From assembly GCA_029339505.1 (NCBI GenBank), contig JAQISU010001239.1, positions 6,085,001 to 6,149,000 of the forward strand: DNA of 64,000 nucleotides, written 5' to 3'. Every line of letters begins with the position of its first letter. Within the stretch, counting starts at the first letter, position 1. The DNA is from Unio delphinus (Eukaryota > Mollusca > Bivalvia > Unionida > Unionidae). Made by a program: the position numbers and the translations under genes. The notes below the pieces were generated by a model. That model did not search any database, was not told the origin of the DNA, and was given only the letters and a program-made list of their open reading frames with translations. This document shows positions 12,911 through 23,578 of the stretch, piece by piece.

Positions 12911-12971
12911 AGCCTAGGAAACTATAACTACCATATTTATTTTGCAAACATTTTAAAATCTTATATAATCA

Positions 12972-13301
12972 TGGAAAAGACCAAGTAGCAGAGGCAGAAA
13001 TATCATCTAATAATTGATGGATATCGATATATTGAAGACCGATTAAATACCGACGGTTGTGCATGGTGTAGCTGTACACGTGATTGTAAAGGGCGAATTA
13101 ACGTGATCGCAGTGGACACAAACATAGTGCTTTCTGAGCATAAGCATTCTCCAAATCCTGAGAGCAACGACGCGGAGATGACCGTAGCATAGATCCGTTG
13201 AAGAGCAATGATTGCTGTCGAGAGACCAAGACAAATAATTCAGCAAAGGATTTTCGTAATTTCGTTGCAGACAGCGAGTATGTTGACATCGTATACCTAT
13301 T

Positions 13302-13379
<78 letters not shown>

Positions 13380-14168
13380 AAGAAAGAGAGAGAGAGAAAT
13401 GATCTTCCATACTTCAAAATCATTTCGTTAAACGATATTGCCATTCCTGAATGTCAGACAACGTATACAAGTGGCACTAATTTTCTTCTGTGGTATTTGG
13501 GTGCGGATAATGATGCTCGCATTCTGATGTTCGAAACAATTGAAAATCGGACCCTTCTGCAGCAAAATGTACTTTTAAAGTTGCACCGACACTATTTACT
13601 CAGGTATTCACTATCCGTGCTTTAATTAAGAACTCAGCCTATCCTATAGTTTACGTTTTGCTGCCGATGAAAAAAGAAAATAGATATGAAGGCGACATAC
13701 AGAATATTTTTGGACTGCAACCTGGTCTTGATGCTGCTAGCGTTATGACCAATTTTGAGAAAGACAGTCTAAACGGTTGTGCAACCATACTCCTAGGAGC
13801 ATAGTTAGCAAGATGCTTCGTCCATCGAGGACAGTGTTTGTGTCGCAAAGTAAAATAATGTTATTTAGCAGAGGCTTACCATGATGATGGAAATGTTTGC
13901 ATGTTAGCCCTCAGTTGAAGATGTTCCAGACGCTTTTGAGGACGAAACCGTCCAGGAAATCCGAGATTTTCTCTTAATCTGTGACACATGCGCGACCATG
14001 CAAACGACCATTTACCACGCACTAATAATTCGGTTGAGGCATGGCATCGGTTATTTCAACATACAGTAGACTGTCATCATCCGTCAGACTACAAGCTGAC
14101 TGACCACTTTCGCAAGGAGCAAGATCATGTTGAGCAATTATATCCAGCAGGATTTAGACTGCATTAGG
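12972..14168 (+). pseudogene. MULE transposase, FLYWCH-type (broken)
   Basis: Encoded a DDE transposase acting on the MULE termini. The N-terminal part (12972-13300) has a FLYWCH-like zinc finger with 'CSCTRDCKG' and, about 25 residues on, 'HKHSPN'. A (GA)n array then interrupts the gene. The catalytic part (13399-13850) has 'ARILMFETIENRTLL', 'KVAPTLFTQVFTI' and 'ASVMTNFEKDSLN'. In active relatives that last motif reads TDFE, so a catalytic aspartate is asparagine here. The C-terminal part has 'LPRTNNSVEAWHRLFQH' and 'DHFRKEQDHVE'. Several stops and frameshifts make it dead. Confidence 0.85.
13306..13398. repeat. (GA)n microsatellite inside MULE transposase
   Basis: About 90 bp of GA repeats separate the zinc-finger part from the catalytic part of the transposase remnant. 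Confidence 0.95.
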
Positions 14169-14913
14169 CATAGAAATCAAAGTAACGTCAGACATAATCG
14201 ACGCCTGCTAGACTTGGTTCACACATAGGGCAACGATGGCACATTGATCGAATATATTCGCGGTATCCCACATAACGTTGAAAATAGTGGTAGACATAAT
14301 AAACTTCGTTAAACGATAAGTATGAATCTTATTTATTTGACATATTTTCTTTTATCATGTTTGCCTTGCGCGCTTTTAACGGCGAGGTTTTGTCTTACGC
14401 GTAATTGTCGCCAAGCATTTAACATGCGCGTTAACGACGTGGTACTGTTTACCACGAACTAATCATTCGGTTGAAGCATGGCATCGGTCATAGCAACATA
14501 CAGTTGACTTTCATCCTCCGTCAGTCTTCAAGTTGATTGACCACTTTTCCAAGGAGCAAGATCATGCTGAGAGTATGATTGAATGATATCGAGCAGGATT
14601 TAGACTGCATCAAAGTTTGTCAGACTTAAATGACGCCTGCAAGATTTGGTTCCAATATAGGGCAGCAATGGTACATTCATCGTATATATACGTGGTATCA
14701 CAGATGATGTTGAAATTTGAAAAATATGGTAGACATAATAAACTTTGTTAACAGATAAGTATGAAGCTTATCTACTTGACATATTATCCTTTACCCTTTT
14801 TGCCTTGCACGTTTTTAACGGTGAAGTTTCGTCTTGCGCGTAATTGTCGCCGAGCATTTGTGCGCGCGCATTTGTCATCGAGGTTTTGACCTGCGCGTTA
14901 ACGACGGGATACT
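14009..14913 (+). repeat. Tandem duplication of the MULE right end
   Basis: Copy 1 is 14009-14448 and copy 2 is 14449-14913. Both begin in the transposase 3' region ('accacgNactaatNattcgg') and run through the right terminus. The copies differ by scattered substitutions and small indels, so the duplication is old. Confidence 0.8.
14801..14913 (-). repeat. MULE right terminal inverted repeat (outer copy)
   Basis: Reverse complement of 12507-12612. A partial internal copy lies at about 14357-14448 because of the tandem duplication. Confidence 0.85.
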
Positions 14914-14947
14914 GTGTATAATATATAAAATACAAGATAAAACATAA

Positions 14948-15216
14948 AGTAGTAGAGAGGGTGAACAGACCAAGTTTTCAAGCCGAAATAAGCCTTCCAC
15001 GGATACTTAATGTTTCAAATAAAATCTTGCATGTGTTTTTTTGTTTTGTCAAAAAACGCAGAGAGATTGTAACCGACCAAGTTTTCAAGCCGAAATAAGC
15101 CTTCCACGGGAAAAATATTTCAATTAAAATCCTGCATGTAGTTTTCGTTTTGATCTATAACAGCAGAGAGCGTGGACTGACCAAGTGAGAGCCTTCCACT
15201 GGAACATTTGGTCCAA
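14948..15216 (+). repeat. Left terminal inverted repeat of viral element, with internal tandem units
   Basis: Complementary to 26217-26362. The motif 'gaccaag' plus flanks recurs at about 14968, 15075 and 15179 (period ~105 bp), so this terminus holds about 2.3 units against about 1.3 at the right. Confidence 0.9.
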
Positions 15217-15286
15217 AAAGTAGTTTGACGGAGTCAACTCGCGTGTGATTGGTTGCAATTAATTAACCATAACGTTTAGATATAAA

Positions 15287-15891
15287 ATGTCAAAAATCGG
15301 AGAAGCACAAATAACTAGAACAACTAGAGAAAGATTGAAAGCAATTAAAAGATGTCTCCCGGTTAGAGATTCCTTCAGAGATAATTTACAACAGTTAGAT
15401 TTTACTGTCGACACTGAACAGTTGTTTAAACCGAAAACTACAGCAACTGACAAAATTGTTGCCGCTACTGAAAAGGTTGGTAACGCTGCTGAAAAGATAG
15501 CAAAAGATTTAAATCTTTAAAACCTCTTCCTGGCGATATAATAACTGCTGAAACCCCTTGTCATTTTACTGCACCTTAAATTGTTGTTGATGGATAACCT
15601 GAACTTGATGTTATCGCACCACCTGACACACCTAAACCTGAAGAGGAGATTCCGAGAGAAAGGATATACCAAACCGATCAAATTGTTTAGAGAGATACTA
15701 TGGTTCAAATTAGTAATACTTCTACGTTGGATGAATTAGCTAATTTTGCTAAGCAAACATTTTCAAAGAGAACAAGATATATAAATCCCGGATATGATAA
15801 CCCAGTAAAGGATTCTGAATCCTGGTACAACAAAATACATTTGGCAAGATTTGGTGGAGATAAAACTTCACAAAAAGAGCCACATATATGA
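15287..15891 (+). pseudogene. Viral element gene 1, unknown product
   Basis: A first frame of 77 codons (15287-15520, intact start) is followed after a frameshift by a second frame with three stops, ending at 15891. The product would be about 200 residues: a basic N-terminus with 'AIKRCLPVRDSF' and 'EQLFKPKTTATDKI', a short Ala/Lys helix, a proline-rich middle, and an end with 'FSKRTRYINPGYDNP'. I do not recognise the family. A clear relative of the 'PVR..S...LQ....QLFKP' region is at 62911-63060, so the gene belongs to a family of such elements. Confidence 0.6.
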
Positions 15892-16235
15892 AACAAAATA
15901 GAAGATATAAAAAAGGTCTACCATCATATGAGGAATCTCAACTCCCCGAAGAAATAAAATCTGTTAGAACCGTGGTAGCTCCCACACAAGGTGTAGCAGG
16001 TACGACCGGTAAAGGATATCGTGGGGGTTTTATCATACCCTGTTCAAGAAGTATCCTCTATGATATATCACGATTAGAAGTTGTCATAGGGGGGAAATGA
16101 GTTGGAAATAATTCTCCGAAGATAATTAACGAAGCTGATAAAATCTGTCAACGACTATTTCAAGGTCGTGTAATGGATATTGGATTATATTATAGTTTTA
16201 TAAATGAATTCATTGATGACTATCACATTGATTGA
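15888..16235 (+). pseudogene. Viral element gene 2, unknown product
   Basis: A single frame of 116 codons with one in-frame stop at 16098-16100. It overlaps the end of gene 1 by 4 bp, a compact virus-like arrangement. Visible features are 'GLPSYEESQLPEEIKSV' and a glycine-rich 'GVAGTTGKGYRGGF'. Function unknown. Confidence 0.6.
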
Positions 16236-16389
16236 TCACCACATTATATAAATAGCATCTAAATAAAATGATCATATATCGTAATCACAACAAATCAAGA
16301 TCTGTTTTGTTATTCATTCACGGTTACCTGTATACAAGGTATGTTACGGTGAGGGATTCGGTGATTTTCCCTCGGGATTGTGTACTCGA

Positions 16390-16592
16390 ATGTCTCCCAC
16401 GGTATTACCAATAGTGAAACAAATAGGATCAAAAGCTATTGGTGTTATTGGTAATAAAATTGGTAGCGAGGTAGTCTTGCTGGTAGTGCATTTGATGCTG
16501 CAAAAGGTAAACTCGTTTCATTATTTCAAACAAAAAAACCGGTAAAATTACATTATACGAGAGAGATGCCACCTCAAATAGGGCAATTGTAA
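16390..16592 (+). pseudogene. Viral element gene 3, small Gly-rich hydrophobic protein
   Basis: Two frames join here: one with 'GSKAIGVIGNKIGSE', the next with 'AGSAFDAAKGKLVSLF'. A glycine-spaced hydrophobic helix followed by a basic tail suggests a small membrane or virion protein. Family unknown. Confidence 0.4.
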
Positions 16593-16687
16593 TAAAATTG
16601 CAAAACAGAGGTTAATTTCGTTGGCACAATCAATTATTGGTTCTGGTCTAAGAAGATTATGATTTAGATCGACAACTTTATAATACA

Positions 16688-18086
16688 ATGTTTAAACATG
16701 AGATAGATGATGCTTTTGATATGGATGCTCCTGTGTTAAAAAATGATTCCATCCGCGATTATTAATATTTTTCATATGACGCAATAAACCCCAATGTTAG
16801 ATCACGAATTGAACTTCGATTTGATGACACATCTAAATACTTTTTGCCGTGTGAAGCATACATCGAGGTGGAAGGACAACTAGTACAAGATGATGATGTT
16901 ACATTGACTGATAATCTTAAAACTACACAGATCGGATTAGTCAACAATGGTAAAATGGCGTTGTTTGGTAGTGCTCAATATATGATTATTTCTAACAAAA
17001 TAGAATCCATCGATAACGATATTGATGTTGTAACTACAATACTTGGTCTAGCTAGATACTCGGATGATTTTATTAAATCTGCGGGTCATTCAATGATGTT
17101 CGCGAAGGATCTCATTGATCACGCTGATCATAATGAATTTGTTGCAAGAAAACCTCAAAAAAATGATAAATATGTTGATGTTGATACCGTTCAGGATATA
17201 ATGATTAAGCAAAATGAAAATTACAATCCAGGATTTGCAGCGCGATAACATGTTCAACCCCCAAGGTCAATTTTCGTGTACGATTCCGCTCTCTCATATA
17301 TTTGGATTTTGTCGACATGTTAGAAAGGTTATCTTTGGAGCTAGTCATAATGTAGTTCTTATGAGAAATTCCAATGACGGTGAAGCTCTTTGGCATGCTG
17401 ATGGTGTTGCTGATGATAGGGTAAAATTATCAAAACAAGCTCTTTGAATGCCTGTTATGACCCCATCGTTGACCGTTGAACCACGATTGTTATATTTTAT
17501 GAATCAATGAAGAAAAATAACTGTTGTCATGGTTGGATGTTGCAAAAGCTATCGCATCAGATGTTGCATATAGTACATTTACTTGGCAAGTTGAGTTAGC
17601 AACAAATATCTCAGCGCCGAGAGAGATTTTCATCGCGTTGCAAAATAAACATCTAGTACAAGGAGATAATAAACAGGAGCGTAGTCATATGATATTTCAT
17701 AAATTTAGTGTCAGCGATGTATCATTGCGAGTAATTAATCAGCAAGAGCTCACGGAAAATCTGATCATCAACTACAATAACAATCAGATAGGTAGTGTGT
17801 TTCATCGTGTGTGGTCTTTTATGGGTCGTGATCAAAATATTGATACTCGACTACAAATATCACAATTGGATTTCCAAAATCTGTATCCTATCTACTACTT
17901 TTCGTTGCACATCTCGATTTATCTAGGCATTCAGTTGTCGACGTAAAATTCCAAGCTCGTGTAGGAGGATTTCCTCACGGTGAATTATTTAGGTCAATTG
18001 CGGTTATTCTCAGTGATAAATCTATGACACTCGAAAGTGGTGGTGGAAAAATGAGAATCGTTGACGTTCCCATAGAAAACATGTAA
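16688..18086 (+). pseudogene. Probable major capsid protein of the viral element (broken)
   Basis: About 1.4 kb in pieces: 16688-17248, 17214-17447, 17524-17946 and a tail to 18086, broken by two stops and at least three frameshifts. It would be ~460 residues, a size fitting a double jelly-roll capsid protein. Segments such as 'LVNNGKMALFGSAQYMI', 'PLSHIFGFCRHVRKVIFG' and 'REIFIALQNKH' resemble a capsid-like family I recall from invertebrate Maverick-type elements. It is the largest structural frame and lies upstream of the protease, as expected. The fold is inferred and not shown by the sequence alone. Confidence 0.6.
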
Positions 18087-18131
18087 TGTTTTCCCAAGTA
18101 GAACAATTAGATGATATGTTATCTAAATAAA

Positions 18132-18514
18132 ATGTCGTATGATCAAGTTAATGTCACCCTGACACCCGGTAAAGTAAAAAAAAAATACAATCGAAAAGGT
18201 CTGTTTCAAGCGGTGCAAGGATAACTTTGAGGCATGAACAGATGCCAGGTGGACCAAATAAGCTATCGCTGACACAAACTCAACTTGATCGTTTCAATAA
18301 AGCTAAAATTACAGGTAGAGGAGTTCAGTTGGATTTATCATCTGCGGCAATTTCTCATATGATCAAAACCGGTGTAATACTTACTCTTGCTGCACTAGCT
18401 CCATTAGCTCTCTTTGTTTTCAAAGCTGTCGGATTGGGTGCTGCTGTTTCAATTGGTAGCACCCTTATGAATAAAATTATGGGACCCGGATACAAAAATA
18501 GGGAAGGGGTCTGA
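18132..18514 (+). pseudogene. Minor virion/membrane protein with Gly-rich hydrophobic end
   Basis: The N-terminal part (from ATG 18132) is joined by a frameshift to a 95-codon frame (18227-18514). It has a basic start, 'GGPNKLSLTQTQLDRFNKAK', 'GRGVQLDLSSAAISHM', and then a hydrophobic Ala/Leu/Gly segment of about 35 residues that could span a membrane. The 'LT-TQLD-..KA..GRGVQL-LS' pattern recalls small virion proteins of Polinton and adinto-like elements. Role in the particle is inferred. Confidence 0.5.
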
Positions 18515-18609
18515 GACTACCCGGAAGCAGCTTCACAAGACAATACGGGACTCGACAAGGAGAATTCATATCCCCGTGGTCTCGCAAAAATTATGATCGG
18601 ATAACAACA

Positions 18610-18984
18610 ATGTCAAATTTTGATTTAATCGACGCGGTATAAACAAAACTCCCAATAAAACATTGCAGAGGTGTATTCATGAAAGATCAATTACCAGAGC
18701 AACCACATATCCCAGAAACTTTAATAATTAATCTCAATGATAACACTGGGCCTGGATCTCATTGGGTCGCGTACGCGATACATCCTAAATCATTTGTTTA
18801 CTTTGACTCTTATGTGTTACCTCACCCAAAAAAATTCTCAATTATATAACCGCAGACTCTAACTGATCCTCCAATATGTGGACGAGAAATTCTTAACGTG
18901 TTAACGGCGATTTCAACAAGTTCTATACCTCAAAGGGTCGTACACGAATACACTATTGATAACTTTTTAAAGAGAAACATATAA
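18610..18984 (+). pseudogene. Adenain-type cysteine protease (two stops)
   Basis: One frame of 125 codons with two in-frame stops and no frameshift. It resembles the maturation protease shared by adenoviruses and Polintons (peptidase family C5-like). Visible are the catalytic histidine in 'GPGSHWVAYAI', the acidic position in 'VYFDSYVLP', and a downstream Cys in 'PPICGREIL' with a Gln eight residues before it, which fits the oxyanion-hole Gln. The triad therefore survives although the frame is interrupted. In relatives it processes capsid proteins. Its place just after capsid genes supports the call. Confidence 0.85.
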
Positions 18985-18992
18985 TAGTAACA

Positions 18993-19208
18993 ATGGTAGA
19001 TATTTGGGGAAGATCATTCGCACATGGAAAATTAACTAAAGGTGTTTCCCTCGAAGAAGTAAAAAAGCTTATATCGAAGGCGTTATCAGATACATTAAAT
19101 CTAGTAGGTGTTGCACAAGATGAAATTGATATTAAGATATTAAGATCATCAAGGTAAATTGAAAACGCAGTAGACGATACCATCGCTGTTTTTTCCGATC
19201 AAAGTTAA
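18993..19208 (+). pseudogene. Viral element small protein, unknown
   Basis: A 72-codon frame with one stop, starting 9 bp after the protease. It contains 'MVDIWGRSFAHGKLTKGV' and an amphipathic stretch. No family recognised. Its tight spacing and clean frame argue that it was a real gene. Confidence 0.5.
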
Positions 19209-19226
19209 CTAAAATCAGGTGTACTT

Positions 19227-19661
19227 GTGTCAACGATCACAGATAAATTATTGACGGTCACTAATAATTCAGAATTACTGAAAAAACTACGTAAAGAATA
19301 TAACGAACATTTAAATACATTTATGGGTTTACAAAGGTGTATTAATTATATTCAGGTCCCCGTAGATAATTTATTTGGAGATCAATTGGTGAGCACACCA
19401 TCACTTGCAACGATAAAAACCGCTATCACTGAACTGGCAGCGTTAGAGTCCACGTATAACGATCACGTAAAACAATTTGGAAACCTTCATAGAAATATTA
19501 TTGCGAGTTTTGTTTGGGAGTTCCACCCGTTGCCACACCTAAGCTTGCGGATATTAAAAAAATCTCTTGATGATTTTAAAACAATCAGCGATGTTATCAA
19601 TGACGATCTACCGAGAATTACAGAAAAACTTGATAAAATAAAAATGTCTCACGAAAAATAA
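19227..19661 (+). pseudogene. Viral element alpha-helical protein, unknown
   Basis: A 144-codon frame rich in Leu, Lys, Glu and Asn, likely helical or coiled coil ('ELLKKLRKEYNEHLNTF', 'LPRITEKLDKIKM'). A Trp/Pro/His-rich interruption near residue 95 looks like a compensated frameshift. Starts 19 bp after the preceding frame. Function unknown. Confidence 0.5.
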
Positions 19662-19672
19662 AATATTGTAAA

Positions 19673-19969
19673 TAACCTGTACAGGATCCAACACGGATCA
19701 ATGAAACGTTAGATATAACCGCGACTGTTAAGGGTATTTATCTATTAACAATAATTTCTGATTATATATTTGATATTACGGGAAATTTTCTCCTCCCTAG
19801 TCCTATCAAACCTATTGACTCCGTAGGTGTCAATAATACAATATCAACGACTATCGATAAGGATTCAACTGAACGATTTAAGATAAAATCTCATGATTTA
19901 GAAATGGTTAGGGAACCAATAACATGGTGCATAGAATTTGTAGCAGATTTAAGTAAACAACTTAATTGA
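19673..19969 (+). pseudogene. Viral element small protein, unknown
   Basis: An open stretch of about 98 codons without a clear start, beginning after a stop. It reads 'LDITATVKGIYLLTIISDY' then 'STTIDKDSTERFKIKSHD', with a beta-rich look. No family recognised. It fills the gap between two more obvious genes, so it was probably coding. Confidence 0.4.
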
Positions 19970-19990
19970 AATTTATGTATTGTAATAACA

Positions 19991-20573
19991 ATGACATCCA
20001 TGACAACATTGCAGCAGTATCGCTATGATCAAGTCAGAGAATTCAACAGCGGTTAAAAGCACTCACCATGTAATACCAATCAAAGATAAAAAAAAAATAT
20101 CGAAGAAACATCAACATCATCGATGTCACAGTGTACTCGGTATCAGGTATAATCACCGGTGCAGGTATAATACTCTCTTCGGTGACAATGGTTGCACCGA
20201 ACGCTGTTCCAATTTGTATATCCGCGGCGACAGCAATCGCGGGGTAATCTCAATCATAACAAAACAAATATCATCGTGTTCCCAGCGTAGGTTACACGAT
20301 TAAACGATTACATTTCATACGGTGTCAACCACGTACTCGCAATTGTCCTCGATGATATCGTCGTCGCTCGACAACACATTAATATCCTATGATGAGTTCT
20401 CGAAAATGGTTCATGTTTATGATTCCACGATGTCAAAATTAGAAAAAGACAACAAGTATAACAATGTCACAAACATCGTCACAAGAACTACTTCAACGAA
20501 TAGTGGAAAATACAGCCCCCGGGAAAAACCATTTGATATCAATAACATCGAGAAAACCCGAATTCAACATTGA
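19991..20573 (+). pseudogene. Viral element membrane protein (frameshifted)
   Basis: Pieces in three frames make a protein of about 190 residues: a basic N-terminal part ('LQQYRYDQVREFNS'), a long hydrophobic Val/Ala/Ile segment with 'GIITGAGIILSSVTM' that would span the membrane once or twice, a 'ISIITKQISSCSQRRLHD' segment, and a polar tail ('DEFSKMVHVYDSTMSKLEKD'). The layout suggests a virion membrane protein. The tail overlaps the next gene's start at 20464. Confidence 0.5.
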
Positions 20574-21239
20574 ATTTCCAACTCCAATCTCAGCAAGCGA
20601 GATAGCGTTAACTCTACTTAGATTATATTATAGTTGGCCCAATATCTGATCAGAACCATTTGCACGAATATTACCCTATAACCGTTTTGTGATCGCGTAT
20701 AAAATTAAACCTGATGGTGAACCAGATTGGCAGACAATATATCTTCCAAAGGGTGCTTATGACATCGAGGATATCAACGATGAGATCCAGCGCAGAATAA
20801 AATCAATTACTGGATCAGAATCACAAATTGAGTTAACTGTTCATGAACCATCGTTATCAACCGCATTTGAAATAAAATCTCCCGAGTACTCCGCAGACAT
20901 ATATAACAGCTCGATAAGAACAGTATTAGGATGGCCAGACAAATCACCGTATGAACAACTAGAACAACCCGTAGAAGAAAAACAACAAGCCAGAAAAACA
21001 ATCCAGAACTTAAAAGATCTGATTTTACTACGGGTAAATAATCTCCGTATATTGAATTTAAAGGTCGTGAGGTTAATACGAGACGATTAAATATTTTGAA
21101 CAATTATGTGGATAAAGAGTTTATATATGTATATAGTTATAAAAAAAACGTAGAAATCCCTATATGGAATATTGATACTAATAGATCCTTTGCTTCCGTA
21201 ATTACGCTCACAACCGTTTACACATGTTTGGAATCGTAA
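20464..21239 (+). pseudogene. Probable penton-like minor capsid protein
   Basis: A start at 20464 is followed by a stop at about 20647, then a long frame to about 20990, a frameshift, and a further frame to 21239. Motifs include 'EIALTLLRLYYSWPNI' and 'IYLPKGAYDIEDINDEIQRR'. The 'I-LP-GAY-IEDI' pattern is one I associate with a minor capsid family of Maverick-type elements. Penton identity is inferred from position and size. Confidence 0.45.
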
Positions 21240-21442
21240 ACTTCTCACTGGATTTTTTGAAAACATCAGCAGCGAATATAACAATCAACTACAACTATTA
21301 ATATTTTATTTTATCGAATATCTCGATGATATAACAACTCCACGATATAAATTTATAAACAAATTGAAACATTAAATCAACTTAAAGATGATATAGAGTA
21401 TCTCAACGAGAGATTTGTTCAGATGATAGAAAGAGATATAAG

Positions 21443-22065
21443 TTGGAGGCTAAGAAAAAATTTCTAGCAGCGAATTTATTAACAGAACACACACTACCCA
21501 ATTATAAATTTCCAGGATATAGTGTTCCCGATATGAAACAATCTATAAATGGTGTCATCGATGATAATTTCAAAAAAATTCACGATACGTGGACAAATCT
21601 AAACATAGATGATCTCACTACTGAGTACTACAATAAAATAATTGCAGCGAGAAAAAAATATCTGATAGTTTTCTTAGATATAATAACTCTCCAGACGGAT
21701 CACATAGACATGTCTCACTGAACAATTTCGACATAACATCAATTATTGCGATACATCTTATTTGTGATATTGTATTAGGAAGTTATAGCGAGAATACATC
21801 GTCATCGACGAGCGCGGATCAAGGATATATCTTATACAGGTTTTCCCCGAATGTTTCCCCAGGAAGCTTACTTATACAAACACCGATCAATTCTATATAT
21901 TTGGAAACGGTTAATGATTTGATATCAAGAATGAATTTCAGATTAGTTGATCAGGATTTTTACTTCATTGATCTTTCAGGGGAACAACTACATATTACCC
22001 TTGTTGTAAATGATTTTCGTCTTAATATTTTCCAAATTAGAACATCAATAATTAGAAATCTGTAA
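21443..22065 (+). pseudogene. Viral element structural-type protein, unknown
   Basis: A frame of 92 codons (21443-21721) is continued by a frameshift to 22065. The N-terminal part is helical. The C-terminal part has 'SPGSLLIQTPINSIYLETV' and ends 'FIDLSGEQLHITLVV', a beta-rich 'I-LSGE-L-ITL' pattern I associate with capsid-accessory proteins of related elements. It could be the distal part of the preceding gene. Confidence 0.4.
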
Positions 22066-22091
22066 TTAGAAATTGCTAGCAATTTCCAATA

Positions 22092-22336
22092 ATGTATCAA
22101 CATGCACGAGTATTCGTTTACGACAAAGATAAACCTGAAGACGCAATTAGAAGGGCTTTCAGTGGAATCGTTAACGACTCCCACGTTAGCGTTGAGAATC
22201 TTATGGATTCCAGAGAAGACTTCAAGTTGAACTCGGCATAGATAGACTCGCCAATGAGCAATTTCATCAAGTGCAACAACTACACAGAGATATCATAACG
22301 ATGATTAGATGTAATCATGATCAAATAATAACATAA
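22092..22336 (+). pseudogene. Viral element small protein, unknown
   Basis: A 50-codon frame beginning 'MYQHARVFVYDKDKPEDA' continues after a frameshift with 'NEQFHQVQQLHRDIITMI' to a stop at 22336; about 80 residues in all. Not recognised. Confidence 0.4.
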
Positions 22337-22590
22337 TCTCCATTTCATGTATCCCCGTTAATAAAATCAAGAGAATATTAACGTTAAAAAATTCACAATG
22401 AAAAAGCCAGCAAATTCGACGCGTGATCGTAATTTTCGAGTATGATTTTTTATCAACATTTTCTAATTTCCTTGATTGTCGAGTGTGATTTTCGATTATA
22501 TTTTCGATTCCGATTATTTTTGTGCAGGAAAAAAATATATACGCAATAAGAGCTCCAAATTATCTTACTTCCTCCGATGAAGAAATAATA
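22337..22590. other. Non-coding spacer in viral element
   Basis: AT-rich, with repeats of 'gattttcgatta' type. It separates the structural gene block from the coiled-coil gene. Confidence 0.5.
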
Positions 22591-23060
22591 ATGTCGCTGA
22601 GAGGTATTCGATGACCCATTGAAGTTTCTAACGAGTTCAAGATTGGATTAAGGCGACTATATAAATTATGGTCGAAAAATATAATATCGGTGACAACGAA
22701 GGGAACTCTCACCGAATACAAAGAAGCAAAACAGCGACAACGTGAGGCTAAGCGAGAACTTCAATTAGAGGTCTCCGAGCTAAGCAATGAAGTTGTTGTA
22801 TTACAGAGTAAACGAGATCAACTTAGGATCACCGCGGAATCGTCTAACAAAAACCTTCAGGAGGAGATATCCACGATGAGAGAGAATAACCTCGAGGATG
22901 AAAAAATACTTGACGAGCTAGCGGCGAAGAAAACTAAATTAACAACGAGGATTGAGAACCGAAAAAAGGTTGAAAAACTACAAACAATATGACACAGCTA
23001 GTGAGAATTATAGCGCGCTAGAGGAAAACTTGAGCACGTATACGGGAATATAAAACTCAA
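22591..23060 (+). pseudogene. Viral element coiled-coil protein
   Basis: Starts ATG at 22591, has one stop at 22612, then an open frame to 22992 and a frameshifted tail. About 90 residues are an obvious coiled coil rich in Glu, Lys, Gln and Leu ('KEAKQRQREAKRELQLEVSE'), preceded by a short folded-looking segment ('FKIGLRRLYKLWSKN'). Could be a scaffold or fibre-like virion protein; no family recognised. Confidence 0.5.
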
Positions 23061-23315
23061 TAAGGAACTTGCAACTGGGTTGGGAATAAAAAAAAACTAC
23101 TTCCAGATCTCCCAAAGGAATCCGTTGTGGTTTACCAACCAAGACTTTTTAAATGATGAAATTGCTAGCAATGAATATTGTTTCACGTGGAACTATTCAC
23201 AGTTCTCAAATACTTGTCGTACTCTTTCACAGCTGATTTTTTTTCGCTGTTCCTCATTAAATACTTCCCCGATGGATTTTAAAAGTTTTTTTATCATCGT
23301 TGACACGGTAATAAA

Positions 23316-23552
23316 CTATTGTTCAGGAATGGTTGCATTGTGAGAATTTCGATAAAGGATATGATCGCCTTCCCGAGGGAGAATTTTCATCACGCGGTAC
23401 TCTGGCTGATACGTGGGAAAACTTAATCGTCGCGCCGAGAGTATTTTTTTATATTCCATGTTGAGATACTCGCTGGTGTATATGCTAATATAGTGGTGGT
23501 GTTTTACGCCGTCGAGTTCGGTTTTCAATTCGGTGATATTTTCGTCGTTCAT
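23316..23552 (-). CDS. Viral element small minus-strand protein, unknown
   Basis: A 78-codon uninterrupted frame with an ATG start; it begins 'MNDENITELKTELDGVKHHH' and later has 'SFPTYQPEYRVMKILPREG'. It is one of the few frames in the element without a break. It may form a short minus-strand unit with the stretch at 23579-23850. Function unknown. Confidence 0.45.
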   Translation of the reverse strand: MNDENITELKTELDGVKHHHYISIYTSEYLNMEYKKILSARRLSFPTYQPEYRVMKILPREGDHILYRNSHNATIPEQ

Positions 23553-23578
23553 TTTTGTGTTATTATATATGAAATTAT

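Larger units (their letters stand above)
12507..14913 (+). mobile_element. Degenerate Mutator-like (MULE) DNA transposon
   Basis: A 2.4-kb element with ~110-bp terminal inverted repeats (12507-12612; 14801-14913) around a broken FLYWCH-type MULE transposase. Its right end is tandemly duplicated, so an internal copy of the right terminus lies at about 14357-14448. The termini are far richer in CpG than their surroundings. A 9-bp target duplication, usual for MULEs, is not evident. The element ends only 34 bp from the Polinton-like insertion. Confidence 0.85.

Noticed and set aside
13198..13431. Arg-Glu repeat frames
   Set aside because: Read-through of the (GA)n array inside the MULE transposase.
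20807..21103. 98-codon minus frame inside the penton-like gene
   Set aside because: Shadow of the plus-strand gene.
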